From Tabrizicola sp. (GTDB taxonomy: Bacteria; Pseudomonadota; Alphaproteobacteria; Rhodobacterales; Rhodobacteraceae): a stretch of DNA of 38,980 bases. The stretch lies in the NCBI RefSeq assembly GCF_016792905.1, contig NZ_JAEULP010000067.1, positions 1-38,980 on the forward strand, written 5' to 3'. A model generated the notes under the pieces. It made no database searches. It was not told the origin of the DNA and saw only the letters and a list, made by a program, of their open reading frames with translations. Of this stretch, positions 30,437 to 37,811 are shown piece by piece. The translations under genes were made by a program, and so were the position numbers. The first letter of the stretch is position 1; the number at the start of each line of letters is the position of its first letter.

Positions 30437-31841
30437 GTACGAGGGGCGGCTGAAGCTCTGGCGGGATCGGGCAGCGGTAAGGCTCGGCCTGCAGGCGGGC
30501 GGCGTGTTCCGCCTTTGCAGCAGCCAGCAGAGGCGCGTCGCAGTAAAGCCGCTGGGCACACAGGGCCATGGCGCGTGCTGCGTGGGTCATGCCCTTGTGT
30601 GCCGCCGGGGCCATGCCCTGCGCCGTGACCTGCCAGGTGTGAAACGGGGTGCCGATCGCCAAGGTCGCGGCCAGAACCTGCACCAGCGGCGCCGTCCAGG
30701 AGACGTCGGCCACATCAGTCGACCCTATCATCACCTCACCAGCCTGCTTCCGGGGGGCAACCCAGTCGCACAGAGGGGTATCCCGCGGCGGAATCCCGGC
30801 GCGGCGGAAGGGTTGGCTGATCTCCTCGGGCGTCAGGGTGGCCTGGATGGCGCTGGCATAGGTGCGGTCGGCTTGGTCAAAGGGAACGCCGCCCAGGCTC
30901 TCCAGCACCTCCTGCATCAGGTTTTCAAGAACCTCGTTTCCCAGCATGTTCGACACGGCCGAAAAGACCCTCATCTCGACGCTGGTGCCGGTCATCAGCG
31001 CCGCCCCTTTCGCCACGTCGTGAACCCGCTGCACAAGATCGAGCATGGTGGAGAGCTGCAGCGCGCGGATCGAATAGCGGACCTTCGCGCTCGCCTGGAC
31101 CACATTCGGCGCGGGACCGCCGGCATCAAGATAGGCGTAGTGGATGCGAGCATCCTGCGGCACATGTTCGCGCAGGTAGTTCACGCCGACGCTCATAAGT
31201 TCGACCGCGTCCAGCGCCGAGCGGCCAAGGTGGGGCGTTGCGGCCGCGTGACTTGACTTGCCGGTGAACAGGAAATCGGCGCGAGTGTTCGCAAGGCTCA
31301 GGGGATCGTCCACCCGCGTCAGGCTGTCGGGGTGCCAGGTGATGGCGGCATCCACCCCCCGGAAGGCGCCGTCCCGAACCATGAAGGCCTTGGCGGCGCC
31401 ACCTTCCTCGGCCGGGCACCCGTAGTATCGCACGCGGCCCGGCGTGCCGGTCTGTTCCAGCCAGTCCTTCAGGGCACAGGCCGCGAGCATCGCGCCCGAC
31501 CCCAGAAGGTTATGGCCGCAGCCATGGCCGTTGCCGCCCGGCGTTACCGGCCGAGGCTCAGCGATCCCCGCCACCTGAGACAGGCCGGGCAGCGCGTCAT
31601 ACTCGCCAAGGATCGCGATGACCGGACCGCCCTCGCCCGCCTCGCCCATGACGGCGGTCGGGATACCGGCCAGGTCTTCCGTCACGCGAAAACCCTTCTG
31701 GTGCAGCATGGCGACATGTTCGGCCACGCTGGCAAATTCGGCGTACAGAAGTTCGGGCGTTGCCCAGATCCGGTCCGCCATCGCGGTCAGGTCCGGGGTG
31801 TGGCTGTCGATCAGGGCGGAGAGGGGAGAGGTGTTCTGCAT
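30426..31841 (-). CDS. M20 family amidohydrolase (AbgB-like)
   Basis: A 471-residue zinc amidohydrolase of the M20D group, close to the p-aminobenzoyl-glutamate hydrolase subunit AbgB. The metal-binding region GNGHGCGHNLLGSG begins at about 103, CPAEEGG follows at about 141 and the TWHPDS segment at about 168. The lid (dimerisation) domain lies between about 185 and 300. Family members hydrolyse N-acyl or amidobenzoyl amino acids; the true substrate is not identifiable here. No AbgA partner or AbgT transporter is adjacent. It is divergent from sseA, with a palindrome in the 78-bp gap. Confidence 0.87.
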   Translation of the reverse strand: MQNTSPLSALIDSHTPDLTAMADRIWATPELLYAEFASVAEHVAMLHQKGFRVTEDLAGIPTAVMGEAGEGGPVIAILGEYDALPGLSQVAGIAEPRPVTPGGNGHGCGHNLLGSGAMLAACALKDWLEQTGTPGRVRYYGCPAEEGGAAKAFMVRDGAFRGVDAAITWHPDSLTRVDDPLSLANTRADFLFTGKSSHAAATPHLGRSALDAVELMSVGVNYLREHVPQDARIHYAYLDAGGPAPNVVQASAKVRYSIRALQLSTMLDLVQRVHDVAKGAALMTGTSVEMRVFSAVSNMLGNEVLENLMQEVLESLGGVPFDQADRTYASAIQATLTPEEISQPFRRAGIPPRDTPLCDWVAPRKQAGEVMIGSTDVADVSWTAPLVQVLAATLAIGTPFHTWQVTAQGMAPAAHKGMTHAARAMALCAQRLYCDAPLLAAAKAEHAARLQAEPYRCPIPPELQPPLVPRP

Positions 31842-31863
31842 GGGACAGAGGTTAACCTTGTCA

Positions 31864-31879
31864 CCCTTGCGCGCAAGGG
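31864..31879. promoter_or_regulatory. Perfect 16-bp palindrome in the divergent promoter
   Basis: CCCTTGCGCGCAAGGG is perfectly self-complementary. It lies 22 nt before the amidohydrolase start and 40 nt before sseA. Position and symmetry suggest an operator, possibly for a LacI-type regulator, but this is inference. Confidence 0.45.
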
Positions 31880-31919
31880 GTCTCCGGGCTAGGGGAGGAT
31901 CAGGCTACGGGAGGGTTTC

Positions 31920-32774
31920 ATGACGGAAGACGACCCCAAGACGCTGGTCTCGACCGACTGGCTGGCCAAGCACCTGCGCGACCCGGACCTACGGGTGCTG
32001 GACGCCAGCTGGTATCTGCCCGCGCAGAACCGGGACGCGAAGGCGGAATACGATGCCGCCCATATCCCCGGCGCGCGGTTCTTCGACATCGACGAGATTT
32101 CCGACCAGCGCTCCAGCCTGCCGCATATGGCACCCCCACCGGAGAAGTTCATCAGCCGGATGCGCGCCATGGGCGTTGGCGACGGGCATCAGGTGGTGGT
32201 CTATGACGGCTCGGGCATCTTCTCTGCCGCCCGGGTCTGGTGGACCTTCCGCCTGATGGGCAAGACCGATGTGGCCGTGCTGGACGGCGGCTTCCCGAAA
32301 TGGCAGGCCGAGGGCCGCGAGATCGAGGACATGCCCCCGGTGATCCGCGACCGGCACATGACCGTTTCCCGGCAGAACCAGCTGGTCAAGGACGTGACCC
32401 AGGTCGCCCATGCCGCCAAGCTGGGCGAGGCCGAAATCCTGGACGCCCGTGCCGCAGCCCGCTTCCGGGGCGAGGCGCCGGAACCGCGCGCCGGGCTGCG
32501 CTCGGGGCATATTCCGGGGGCGAAGAACGTGCCCTTCGGCGACGTGCTGAACCCCGACGGCACGATGAAATCATCCGCCGCACTGAAGGCGGTGTTCGAG
32601 GCGGCGGGGGTGGACCTGAAGAAACCTGCGATCACCTCCTGCGGGTCGGGCGTCACGGCGGCGGTTCTGTCGCTGGCACTGGAACGGATCGGCCACCGCA
32701 ACCATGCGCTCTATGACGGCTCCTGGGCCGAATGGGGCATGTACGACGACCTGCGGGTCGCAACCGGGCCGTGA
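31920..32774 (+). CDS. sseA: 3-mercaptopyruvate sulfurtransferase
   Basis: A 284-residue two-domain rhodanese protein. The N-terminal inactive repeat (about 1-135) contains DASWYLPAQNRDAKAEYDAAHIPGARFFD; the catalytic repeat has the loop CGSGVTA with the persulfide-forming Cys241. This CGSGVTA loop is the signature of mercaptopyruvate sulfurtransferase rather than thiosulfate sulfurtransferase (CRxGx[R/T]). It transfers sulfur from 3-mercaptopyruvate to thiols or cyanide. The aminotransferase gene starts 15 nt after the stop codon, suggesting an operon and a route from cysteine. Confidence 0.93.
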   Translation: MTEDDPKTLVSTDWLAKHLRDPDLRVLDASWYLPAQNRDAKAEYDAAHIPGARFFDIDEISDQRSSLPHMAPPPEKFISRMRAMGVGDGHQVVVYDGSGIFSAARVWWTFRLMGKTDVAVLDGGFPKWQAEGREIEDMPPVIRDRHMTVSRQNQLVKDVTQVAHAAKLGEAEILDARAAARFRGEAPEPRAGLRSGHIPGAKNVPFGDVLNPDGTMKSSAALKAVFEAAGVDLKKPAITSCGSGVTAAVLSLALERIGHRNHALYDGSWAEWGMYDDLRVATGP

Positions 32775-32789
32775 CGGCCAGAGGACAGA

Positions 32790-33965
32790 ATGCTTGAAAC
32801 CCTGAATCCCCAGCCGCAGGACAAGATCCTCGCGCTTATCGCCATGTTCCGCGACGACCCCCGGACCACGAAGATCGATCTTGGCGTCGGCGTCTACAAG
32901 GACGCGACCGGCCTGACCCCGGTCATGCGCGCGGTGAAGGCGGCCGAGAAGAAGCTGTGGGAGGTCGAGAAGACGAAGACCTACACAGGTCTGGCCGGGG
33001 AACCCGCCTATGGTGCAGCGCTGGTGACGATGATCCTCGGTAGCGGCTTTGCCGACCGCGCCGCCTCGGTGGCGACACCGGGCGGGACCGGGGCGATCCG
33101 GCAGGCGCTGGAACTCATCAGGATGGCCAATCCGGAGGCCCGGGTCTGGATGTCGGCCCCGACCTGGCCGAACCACCCCTCGATCGTGAAGTATCTCGGC
33201 ATGACCGGGGTCGAGTATCGCTATTTCAACGTCGCGACCTCTGGCATCGACTTCCCCGGAATGATGGCCGATCTGGAACGGGTCTCGACGGGCGACGCGG
33301 TCCTCTTGCACGGCTGCTGCCACAACCCCACCGGCGCCAACCTCGACGGCTCGCAATGGGACCAGGTGATCGCGCTCCTGAAGAAGAAGGGCGCGGTGCC
33401 TTTCGTCGACCTCGCCTACCAGGGCTTCGGCGACGGGCTGGAGGAAGATGCCGCCGCCACCCGCAAGATCGCCGCCGCCTTCCCGGAAGTGCTGATCGCG
33501 GCCTCGTGCAGCAAGAACTTCGGCATCTACCGCGAGCGGACGGGCATCCTGATCGCCCTGACCTCTCCCGACCGCAAGGCCGTGGTGCAGGGCAACCTGA
33601 ACTTCCTCAACCGGCAGAACTACAGCTTCCCGCCCGACCACGGCGCGCGGCTGGTGACGATGATCCTGGAAGACGCCGCGCTGACCGCCGACTGGAAGGC
33701 GGAGCTGGAGGAGGTCCGGCAGAACATGCTGGGGCTGCGCCGAGCGCTCGCCGACGAGTTGCGCCGCGCCACCAACACCGACCGCTTCGATTTCGTCGCC
33801 AGCCACCGGGGCATGTTCAGCCGCCTTGGCCTGACCGAGGCGCAGGTGAACCGCCTGCGCGAGGAATACGGCATCTACATGGTCGGCGACAGCCGGATCA
33901 ACATCGCGGGCCTGAACGCGAAGACCGTGCCGGTGCTCGCCGCCGCCATCGCGCAGGTGCTCTGA
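32790..33965 (+). CDS. tatA: Aromatic amino acid aminotransferase (class I)
   Basis: A 391-residue PLP enzyme of the aspartate/tyrosine aminotransferase subgroup Ib-like TyrB family. The Schiff-base lysine is Lys242 in AASCSKNFGIYRERTG. Asp207 in VDLAYQG pairs with the pyridine nitrogen, Trp126 stacks on the ring, and HNPTGANLDGSQW is the CoA-like signature of the class. It converts aromatic amino acids or aspartate with 2-oxoglutarate. Enzymes of this type also accept cysteine, giving 3-mercaptopyruvate, the substrate of the upstream SseA. It is 15 nt downstream of sseA and 6 nt upstream of a DMT transporter gene. Confidence 0.88.
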   Translation: MLETLNPQPQDKILALIAMFRDDPRTTKIDLGVGVYKDATGLTPVMRAVKAAEKKLWEVEKTKTYTGLAGEPAYGAALVTMILGSGFADRAASVATPGGTGAIRQALELIRMANPEARVWMSAPTWPNHPSIVKYLGMTGVEYRYFNVATSGIDFPGMMADLERVSTGDAVLLHGCCHNPTGANLDGSQWDQVIALLKKKGAVPFVDLAYQGFGDGLEEDAAATRKIAAAFPEVLIAASCSKNFGIYRERTGILIALTSPDRKAVVQGNLNFLNRQNYSFPPDHGARLVTMILEDAALTADWKAELEEVRQNMLGLRRALADELRRATNTDRFDFVASHRGMFSRLGLTEAQVNRLREEYGIYMVGDSRINIAGLNAKTVPVLAAAIAQVL

Positions 33966-33971
33966 CACACC

Positions 33972-34847
33972 ATGCTGGCCGTCGTCCTCTCGCTTGCGGC
34001 GGCGGCCTGCTTCGCCGTCTCGGCGCTCTTCGTCAATGCGGTCAGCGGACGGATCGGCCCGTTGCAGCTCTCGCGCTGGCAGATCGGGCTGTCCTTCCTG
34101 ATGACCGGGGCGATGACCCTGGCCCTGGGCGGCTGGCGGACCATCGACCCTGAGAAGACGTTCTGGCTGGTCGGCTCCTCGGCAGCCGGGATCATGTTCG
34201 CTTCGCTGACCTTCGTCGCGACGATCCAGATCACCGGGCCGCGCATCTCGGCGCTTCTCTTCACCACCGCCTCCCCCTTCGCGCTGGCGCTCGGCTATCT
34301 CTTCCGGGGCGAGACGGTGAACGGGACGCAGGGTTTCGGTGCCTTATTGATCGTCGCAGGCATCGTGCTCGCGGTCCTCGGGCCCAAGGGGAATGAGGGC
34401 GCTCGGGTGGAAAGGCCGCTCTGGATTGGGGTGGGGCTCGGGCTTCTGACTTCGCTTGGCCAGGCGACCGGCAGTCTCCTGGCCCGTCCGGCAATGCTGG
34501 AGGGCGCCGATCCGGTCGCGGCGATTGCCGTGCGGACCGGGGCTGCGACCTTGTTCTTCCTGGCGCTTCTCGTCGTCCCGAAGTTGCGGCCGACCACGAT
34601 TCCGGACCCGCTGTCGCTGCGGAAGATCGGGTTTGCAGCCTTTTCGGGCATGGCGGTGGGCATGTCCTTCCTGATGGCGGCCCTGGCCAATGGCAAAGTC
34701 GGGATTGTCACCACGCTCTCCTCGACCATGCCGATCCTGATCCTGCCGATGATCTGGGTGTTGTATGGTCGCCGCCCCCGGCCGCTCGCCTGGATTGGCG
34801 CGGCGATGGCGGTCGCAGGAACCGCGCTGATCAGCCTTTCGACCTGA
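33972..34847 (+). CDS. DMT superfamily (EamA) transporter
   Basis: A 291-residue inner-membrane protein with about ten hydrophobic helices in two EamA units; the first ends at about residue 140, the second begins with PLWIGVGLGLLTSLGQATGSLLARPAML. The start MLAVVLSLAAAACFAVSALFVN is typical. Its substrate is unknown. It begins 6 nt after the aminotransferase stop codon, so it belongs to the sseA-tatA unit and may export a product of it, such as an amino acid or keto acid (inference). Confidence 0.87.
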   Translation: MLAVVLSLAAAACFAVSALFVNAVSGRIGPLQLSRWQIGLSFLMTGAMTLALGGWRTIDPEKTFWLVGSSAAGIMFASLTFVATIQITGPRISALLFTTASPFALALGYLFRGETVNGTQGFGALLIVAGIVLAVLGPKGNEGARVERPLWIGVGLGLLTSLGQATGSLLARPAMLEGADPVAAIAVRTGAATLFFLALLVVPKLRPTTIPDPLSLRKIGFAAFSGMAVGMSFLMAALANGKVGIVTTLSSTMPILILPMIWVLYGRRPRPLAWIGAAMAVAGTALISLST

Positions 34848-34903
34848 GACTTGGCAGGGCCCGCCGCCCGTGCTTGACTGGCGGAAATCCTCGGGGGGAC
34901 GCC

Positions 34904-36223
34904 ATGGCGAAAGCGGCGCGCAGGATCACGGCAGAGGAAGCGGCGGCGCTGGTGAAACCCGGCATGTGGCTGGACTATGGTGCAGTCCTCGGCCAGCCGG
35001 ACGCGTTTGACGTGGCTCTGGCCGCCCGGCTTGGCCCGCTGACCGACATCCGCTTCCGCTCTGTGCTGACCGCCCGCCCCCGCGCCGTGCTGGAGGCGGA
35101 CCCGGAGGGAAAGCACATCCACTGGTTCTCCACCCATTTCTCGGGCTACGACCGGCGCAAGCATGATGCGGGGATGGCGCATTACCTGCCGGTGAACCTG
35201 GGCGAGGTGCCGGACTATTACCGCCGCTTCATCGACCCGCCGGACATCGTAGTCTTCAAGACCGCGCCGATGGACGGGAAGGGCTTCTTCAACTTCGGGC
35301 CAAACGTCCTCTGGATGCGGGCGCTGGTCGAACGCGGCAAGGTGGTGATCGTCGAGGAGACGCCGACCCTGCCCTATGTCATGGGTGAAGGCACCGGAGT
35401 GCATGTGTCGGAGGTCGACTACATCATTCCCGGCCACGACACGCCGATGGCCGAGCTGCCGAAGGCCCCGGCAAGCGAGGTCGACAAGGCCGTCGCCCGG
35501 CTGATCGCGGCGGAGGTCGAGGACGGGTCCTGCCTGCAGATCGGCATCGGGGGCATGCCGAACGCGGTCTGCTCGCTGCTGGCGGAGAGCCCGGTTTCGG
35601 ACCTGGGCATCCATACCGAGATGATGACGGACGGGATCGTCGACCTGTACCGGGCGGGCCGGATCACCGGGGCAAAAAAGCAGATGAACCCCGGCAGGAT
35701 GGTCTGCACCTTCGCGCTTGGGGCGCAGTATCTGTACGATTTCCTGCACCGCAACCCGGAGGTGGAGTTCCACCCCGTCGACTACACCAACCTGCCGCAC
35801 ATGATCATGCGGAACGACAGGGTGGTGTCGATCAACAACACGACCCAGGTCGACCTGCAGGGGCAGGCGGCGTCGGAATCGGACGGGTTCCGGCATATCT
35901 CGGGCACCGGGGGGCAGTTGCAGTTCGTGCGGGGGGCCTACGGGAGCAAGGGGGGCAAGAGCTTCATGTGCCTCGCCTCGACCTACGACAAGAAGGGGGA
36001 GCGGCGGAGCCGGATCGTGACGGCGCTGACGCGGGGGAACGTGGTGACGACACCCCGGACCGACCTGATGTATGTGGTGACGGAATACGGGATGGTGAAC
36101 CTGAAAGGGCGGTCGATCGCGGAACGGGCGCGAGCCTTGATTTCCATCGCCCACCCGGATTTCCGCGAGGAGCTGGAGCGGGATGCCTACGAGCACCGGC
36201 TGATCCCGCGGGGGTTCTTCTAG
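34904..36223 (+). CDS. Acetyl-CoA hydrolase/transferase family CoA-transferase
   Basis: A 439-residue class I CoA-transferase of the 4-hydroxybutyrate/acetate type. The catalytic Glu239 lies in GIHTEMMTDG, and LQIGIGGMPNAV (212-222) is the CoA-binding signature. The C-terminal part has GTGGQLQFVRGA and EYGMVNLKGRSIAERA, conserved in the family. It transfers CoA between acetyl-CoA or butyryl-CoA and an acid; which acid is not decided by sequence. GGGGGGAC just upstream supports ATG 34904. Codons in the last 400 bp use noticeably more GGG, CGG and AGG-type G-rich choices. A three-copy repeat begins 3 nt after the stop. Confidence 0.87.
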   Translation: MAKAARRITAEEAAALVKPGMWLDYGAVLGQPDAFDVALAARLGPLTDIRFRSVLTARPRAVLEADPEGKHIHWFSTHFSGYDRRKHDAGMAHYLPVNLGEVPDYYRRFIDPPDIVVFKTAPMDGKGFFNFGPNVLWMRALVERGKVVIVEETPTLPYVMGEGTGVHVSEVDYIIPGHDTPMAELPKAPASEVDKAVARLIAAEVEDGSCLQIGIGGMPNAVCSLLAESPVSDLGIHTEMMTDGIVDLYRAGRITGAKKQMNPGRMVCTFALGAQYLYDFLHRNPEVEFHPVDYTNLPHMIMRNDRVVSINNTTQVDLQGQAASESDGFRHISGTGGQLQFVRGAYGSKGGKSFMCLASTYDKKGERRSRIVTALTRGNVVTTPRTDLMYVVTEYGMVNLKGRSIAERARALISIAHPDFREELERDAYEHRLIPRGFF

Positions 36224-36226
36224 ATG

Positions 36227-36295
36227 TGTCCACGGTGGACAGAATTTTGGATCTTTTGGAATCAATAGGTTGGTTGCGGACGTTAACCTTCTGGC
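36227..36295 (+). repeat. 3'-end repeat, copy 3 (after CoA-transferase)
   Basis: The palindrome TGTCCACGGTGGACA (36227-36241) lies 3 nt after the stop codon of the CoA-transferase gene. The element continues to TTCTGGC at 36295, shares the same blocks as copy 2 and lacks an 11-nt insertion. It spans the whole 59-bp convergent gap and overlaps the stop codon of the convergent gene (36283-36285). Confidence 0.75.
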
Positions 36296-37200
36296 AAGGT
36301 TTCGACCGGCAGCGTCGTCGGTGTCCGGCTGGCGCGCCAGGCCGCCAGCAGACCCGCCACCGCGATCAGCGCCATGCCGGTGAAGCCCAGGGCATCGGGC
36401 AGGTGCCGGAACACCAGCCAGCCCAGCATGGTCGCAAAGGCGATGTGCATGTAGTTGACCGGGGCAAGGGTCGAGGCCGGGGCCTCGCGATAGGCTGACG
36501 TGAAGAGGAGATGGCCCACCGTCGCGCAGGAGGCGTAAAGGAGGATCATCAACGCATCGGCGGCGGTCGGCCAGGCCGGCACGCCAAGGGCGAGGGCCAG
36601 TCCGACCGAGATGACCGACCCCACCAGCGCCGTGTGGAACAGAAGCGCCATCGTCGTCTCGGTCCGGGTCAGGATTCGGGTCAGCAGGTGGTAGCCGGTG
36701 CCGAGGAAGGCATTCAGCAGGCAGAGCACCACGCCCCGGCTGTCCAGCCCGCTGCCCGGTCGCGCGATAAGCAGGACCCCGGCAAAGCCCAGCGTGGCGC
36801 AGACCCATCCGAGCGCGCTGACCCTTTCGCCCAGGATCGGGCCGGAGGCGAGCATCAGGAGGACGGGCGTGATGTAGATGATCGCCACCGTCTCGGCCAC
36901 CGGCATGACCCGGAGGGCAAGCAGCATGGTCACCGTCGCGAAGGCGAGGAGAAGGCCGCGCAGGATCACCAGCCCGGTGCGCTGCGTCCGCCAGACCGCG
37001 CTGCGGTGTCGCGGCCACATGGTGACAAGGACGAGGACCAGGTTGATGACATAGCGCGCCGAAAGGATCAGCGCCGCCGCGTAGAGCATGGAGAGATGCT
37101 TGCCGAGCGTGTCGCCACAGGCAAAGAGGAAGGTCGCGGCCAGAACCAGCGCGACGCCCTTCAGCGGATTGCCCGCATCACTGGTCGGAGGGATCGCCAC
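36283..37200 (-). CDS. DMT superfamily (EamA) transporter
   Basis: A 305-residue inner-membrane protein with about ten helices. The first repeat ends with IIYITPVLLMLASGPILGERVSALGWV and the second begins RGVVLCLLNAFLGTGYHLLTR. Its start is GTG (37198-37200) since no ATG fits the frame. It starts 5 nt after the stop codon of a half-length EamA gene upstream, so the two are probably translated from one message. Substrate unknown. The C-terminus overlaps a dispersed intergenic repeat. Confidence 0.87.
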   Translation of the reverse strand: MAIPPTSDAGNPLKGVALVLAATFLFACGDTLGKHLSMLYAAALILSARYVINLVLVLVTMWPRHRSAVWRTQRTGLVILRGLLLAFATVTMLLALRVMPVAETVAIIYITPVLLMLASGPILGERVSALGWVCATLGFAGVLLIARPGSGLDSRGVVLCLLNAFLGTGYHLLTRILTRTETTMALLFHTALVGSVISVGLALALGVPAWPTAADALMILLYASCATVGHLLFTSAYREAPASTLAPVNYMHIAFATMLGWLVFRHLPDALGFTGMALIAVAGLLAAWRASRTPTTLPVETLPEG

Positions 37201-37205
37201 GGGCC

Positions 37206-37634
37206 CTAGACCTTCACTGCAACCAGCACTGCCCCGGCGGCAATCAGGCCGACTCCGGTCCAGTTCACGGGCGAGAGCCGTTCACCGAGGAAGACAGCGG
37301 CGAAGATGGCGACAAGGACGACGCTCAGCTTGTCCAGCGGCGCGACGCGCGAGGCATCTCCCAGCTTGAGCGCGCGAAAGTAGCAAAGCCACGAAGCCCC
37401 GGTCGCAAGGCCGGAGAGGCCGATTGCCGCAAGCGTTCTCCCCGAAACATGCGCCGGATTCTGCCACTGGCCGGTTGCGGCGACGATCAGCGCAAGGACC
37501 GCCAGAACGACACAGGTTCGCAGAAGTGTGACATAGTCCGAAGGCAGGCCGCTGACGCCGATCTTGGCGAAGATCGCGGTCAGGGCGGCGAAGACGGCTG
37601 AAAGAAAAGCCCAGAATTGCCAGCTGGATGTCAT
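37206..37634 (-). CDS. Half-size EamA protein, 142 aa
   Basis: A 142-residue protein with about five hydrophobic helices: a single EamA repeat, half of a usual DMT transporter. It begins MTSSWQFWAFLSAVFAALTAIFAKIGVSGLPSD and ends VNWTGVGLIAAGAVLVAVKV with the FLGERLSP motif before it. Such single-repeat members (as in ancestral or small multidrug-type DMT proteins) work as dimers. It is the upstream partner of the 305-residue EamA gene. It seems complete, since the start and stop are both intact. The 177-bp upstream gap carries the amt terminator. Confidence 0.85.
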   Translation of the reverse strand: MTSSWQFWAFLSAVFAALTAIFAKIGVSGLPSDYVTLLRTCVVLAVLALIVAATGQWQNPAHVSGRTLAAIGLSGLATGASWLCYFRALKLGDASRVAPLDKLSVVLVAIFAAVFLGERLSPVNWTGVGLIAAGAVLVAVKV

Positions 37635-37755
37635 CTCGGCCCCACTGCTTTGCGGGAAGTCTAGGTCATTGTCCAGGGAGCGTCCAACGGCAAACGCTAT
37701 GTGTCGTCGGACCCGTCGAGGAGACGAAGTCGAGCGCAAGCGGGACCAATGGATA

Positions 37756-37783
37756 CGGCCCGCGGAGAGACTCCCGCGGGCCG
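37756..37783 (-). terminator. Terminator after amt
   Basis: A perfect 10-bp stem, CGGCCCGCGG (37756-37765) with CCGCGGGCCG (37774-37783), 8-nt loop, 28 nt after the amt stop codon on the minus strand. Between 37635 and 37755 I see no further feature. Confidence 0.7.
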
Positions 37784-37811
37784 TCGGGTTGGTGTGCTGC
37801 GCCGATAGGGC

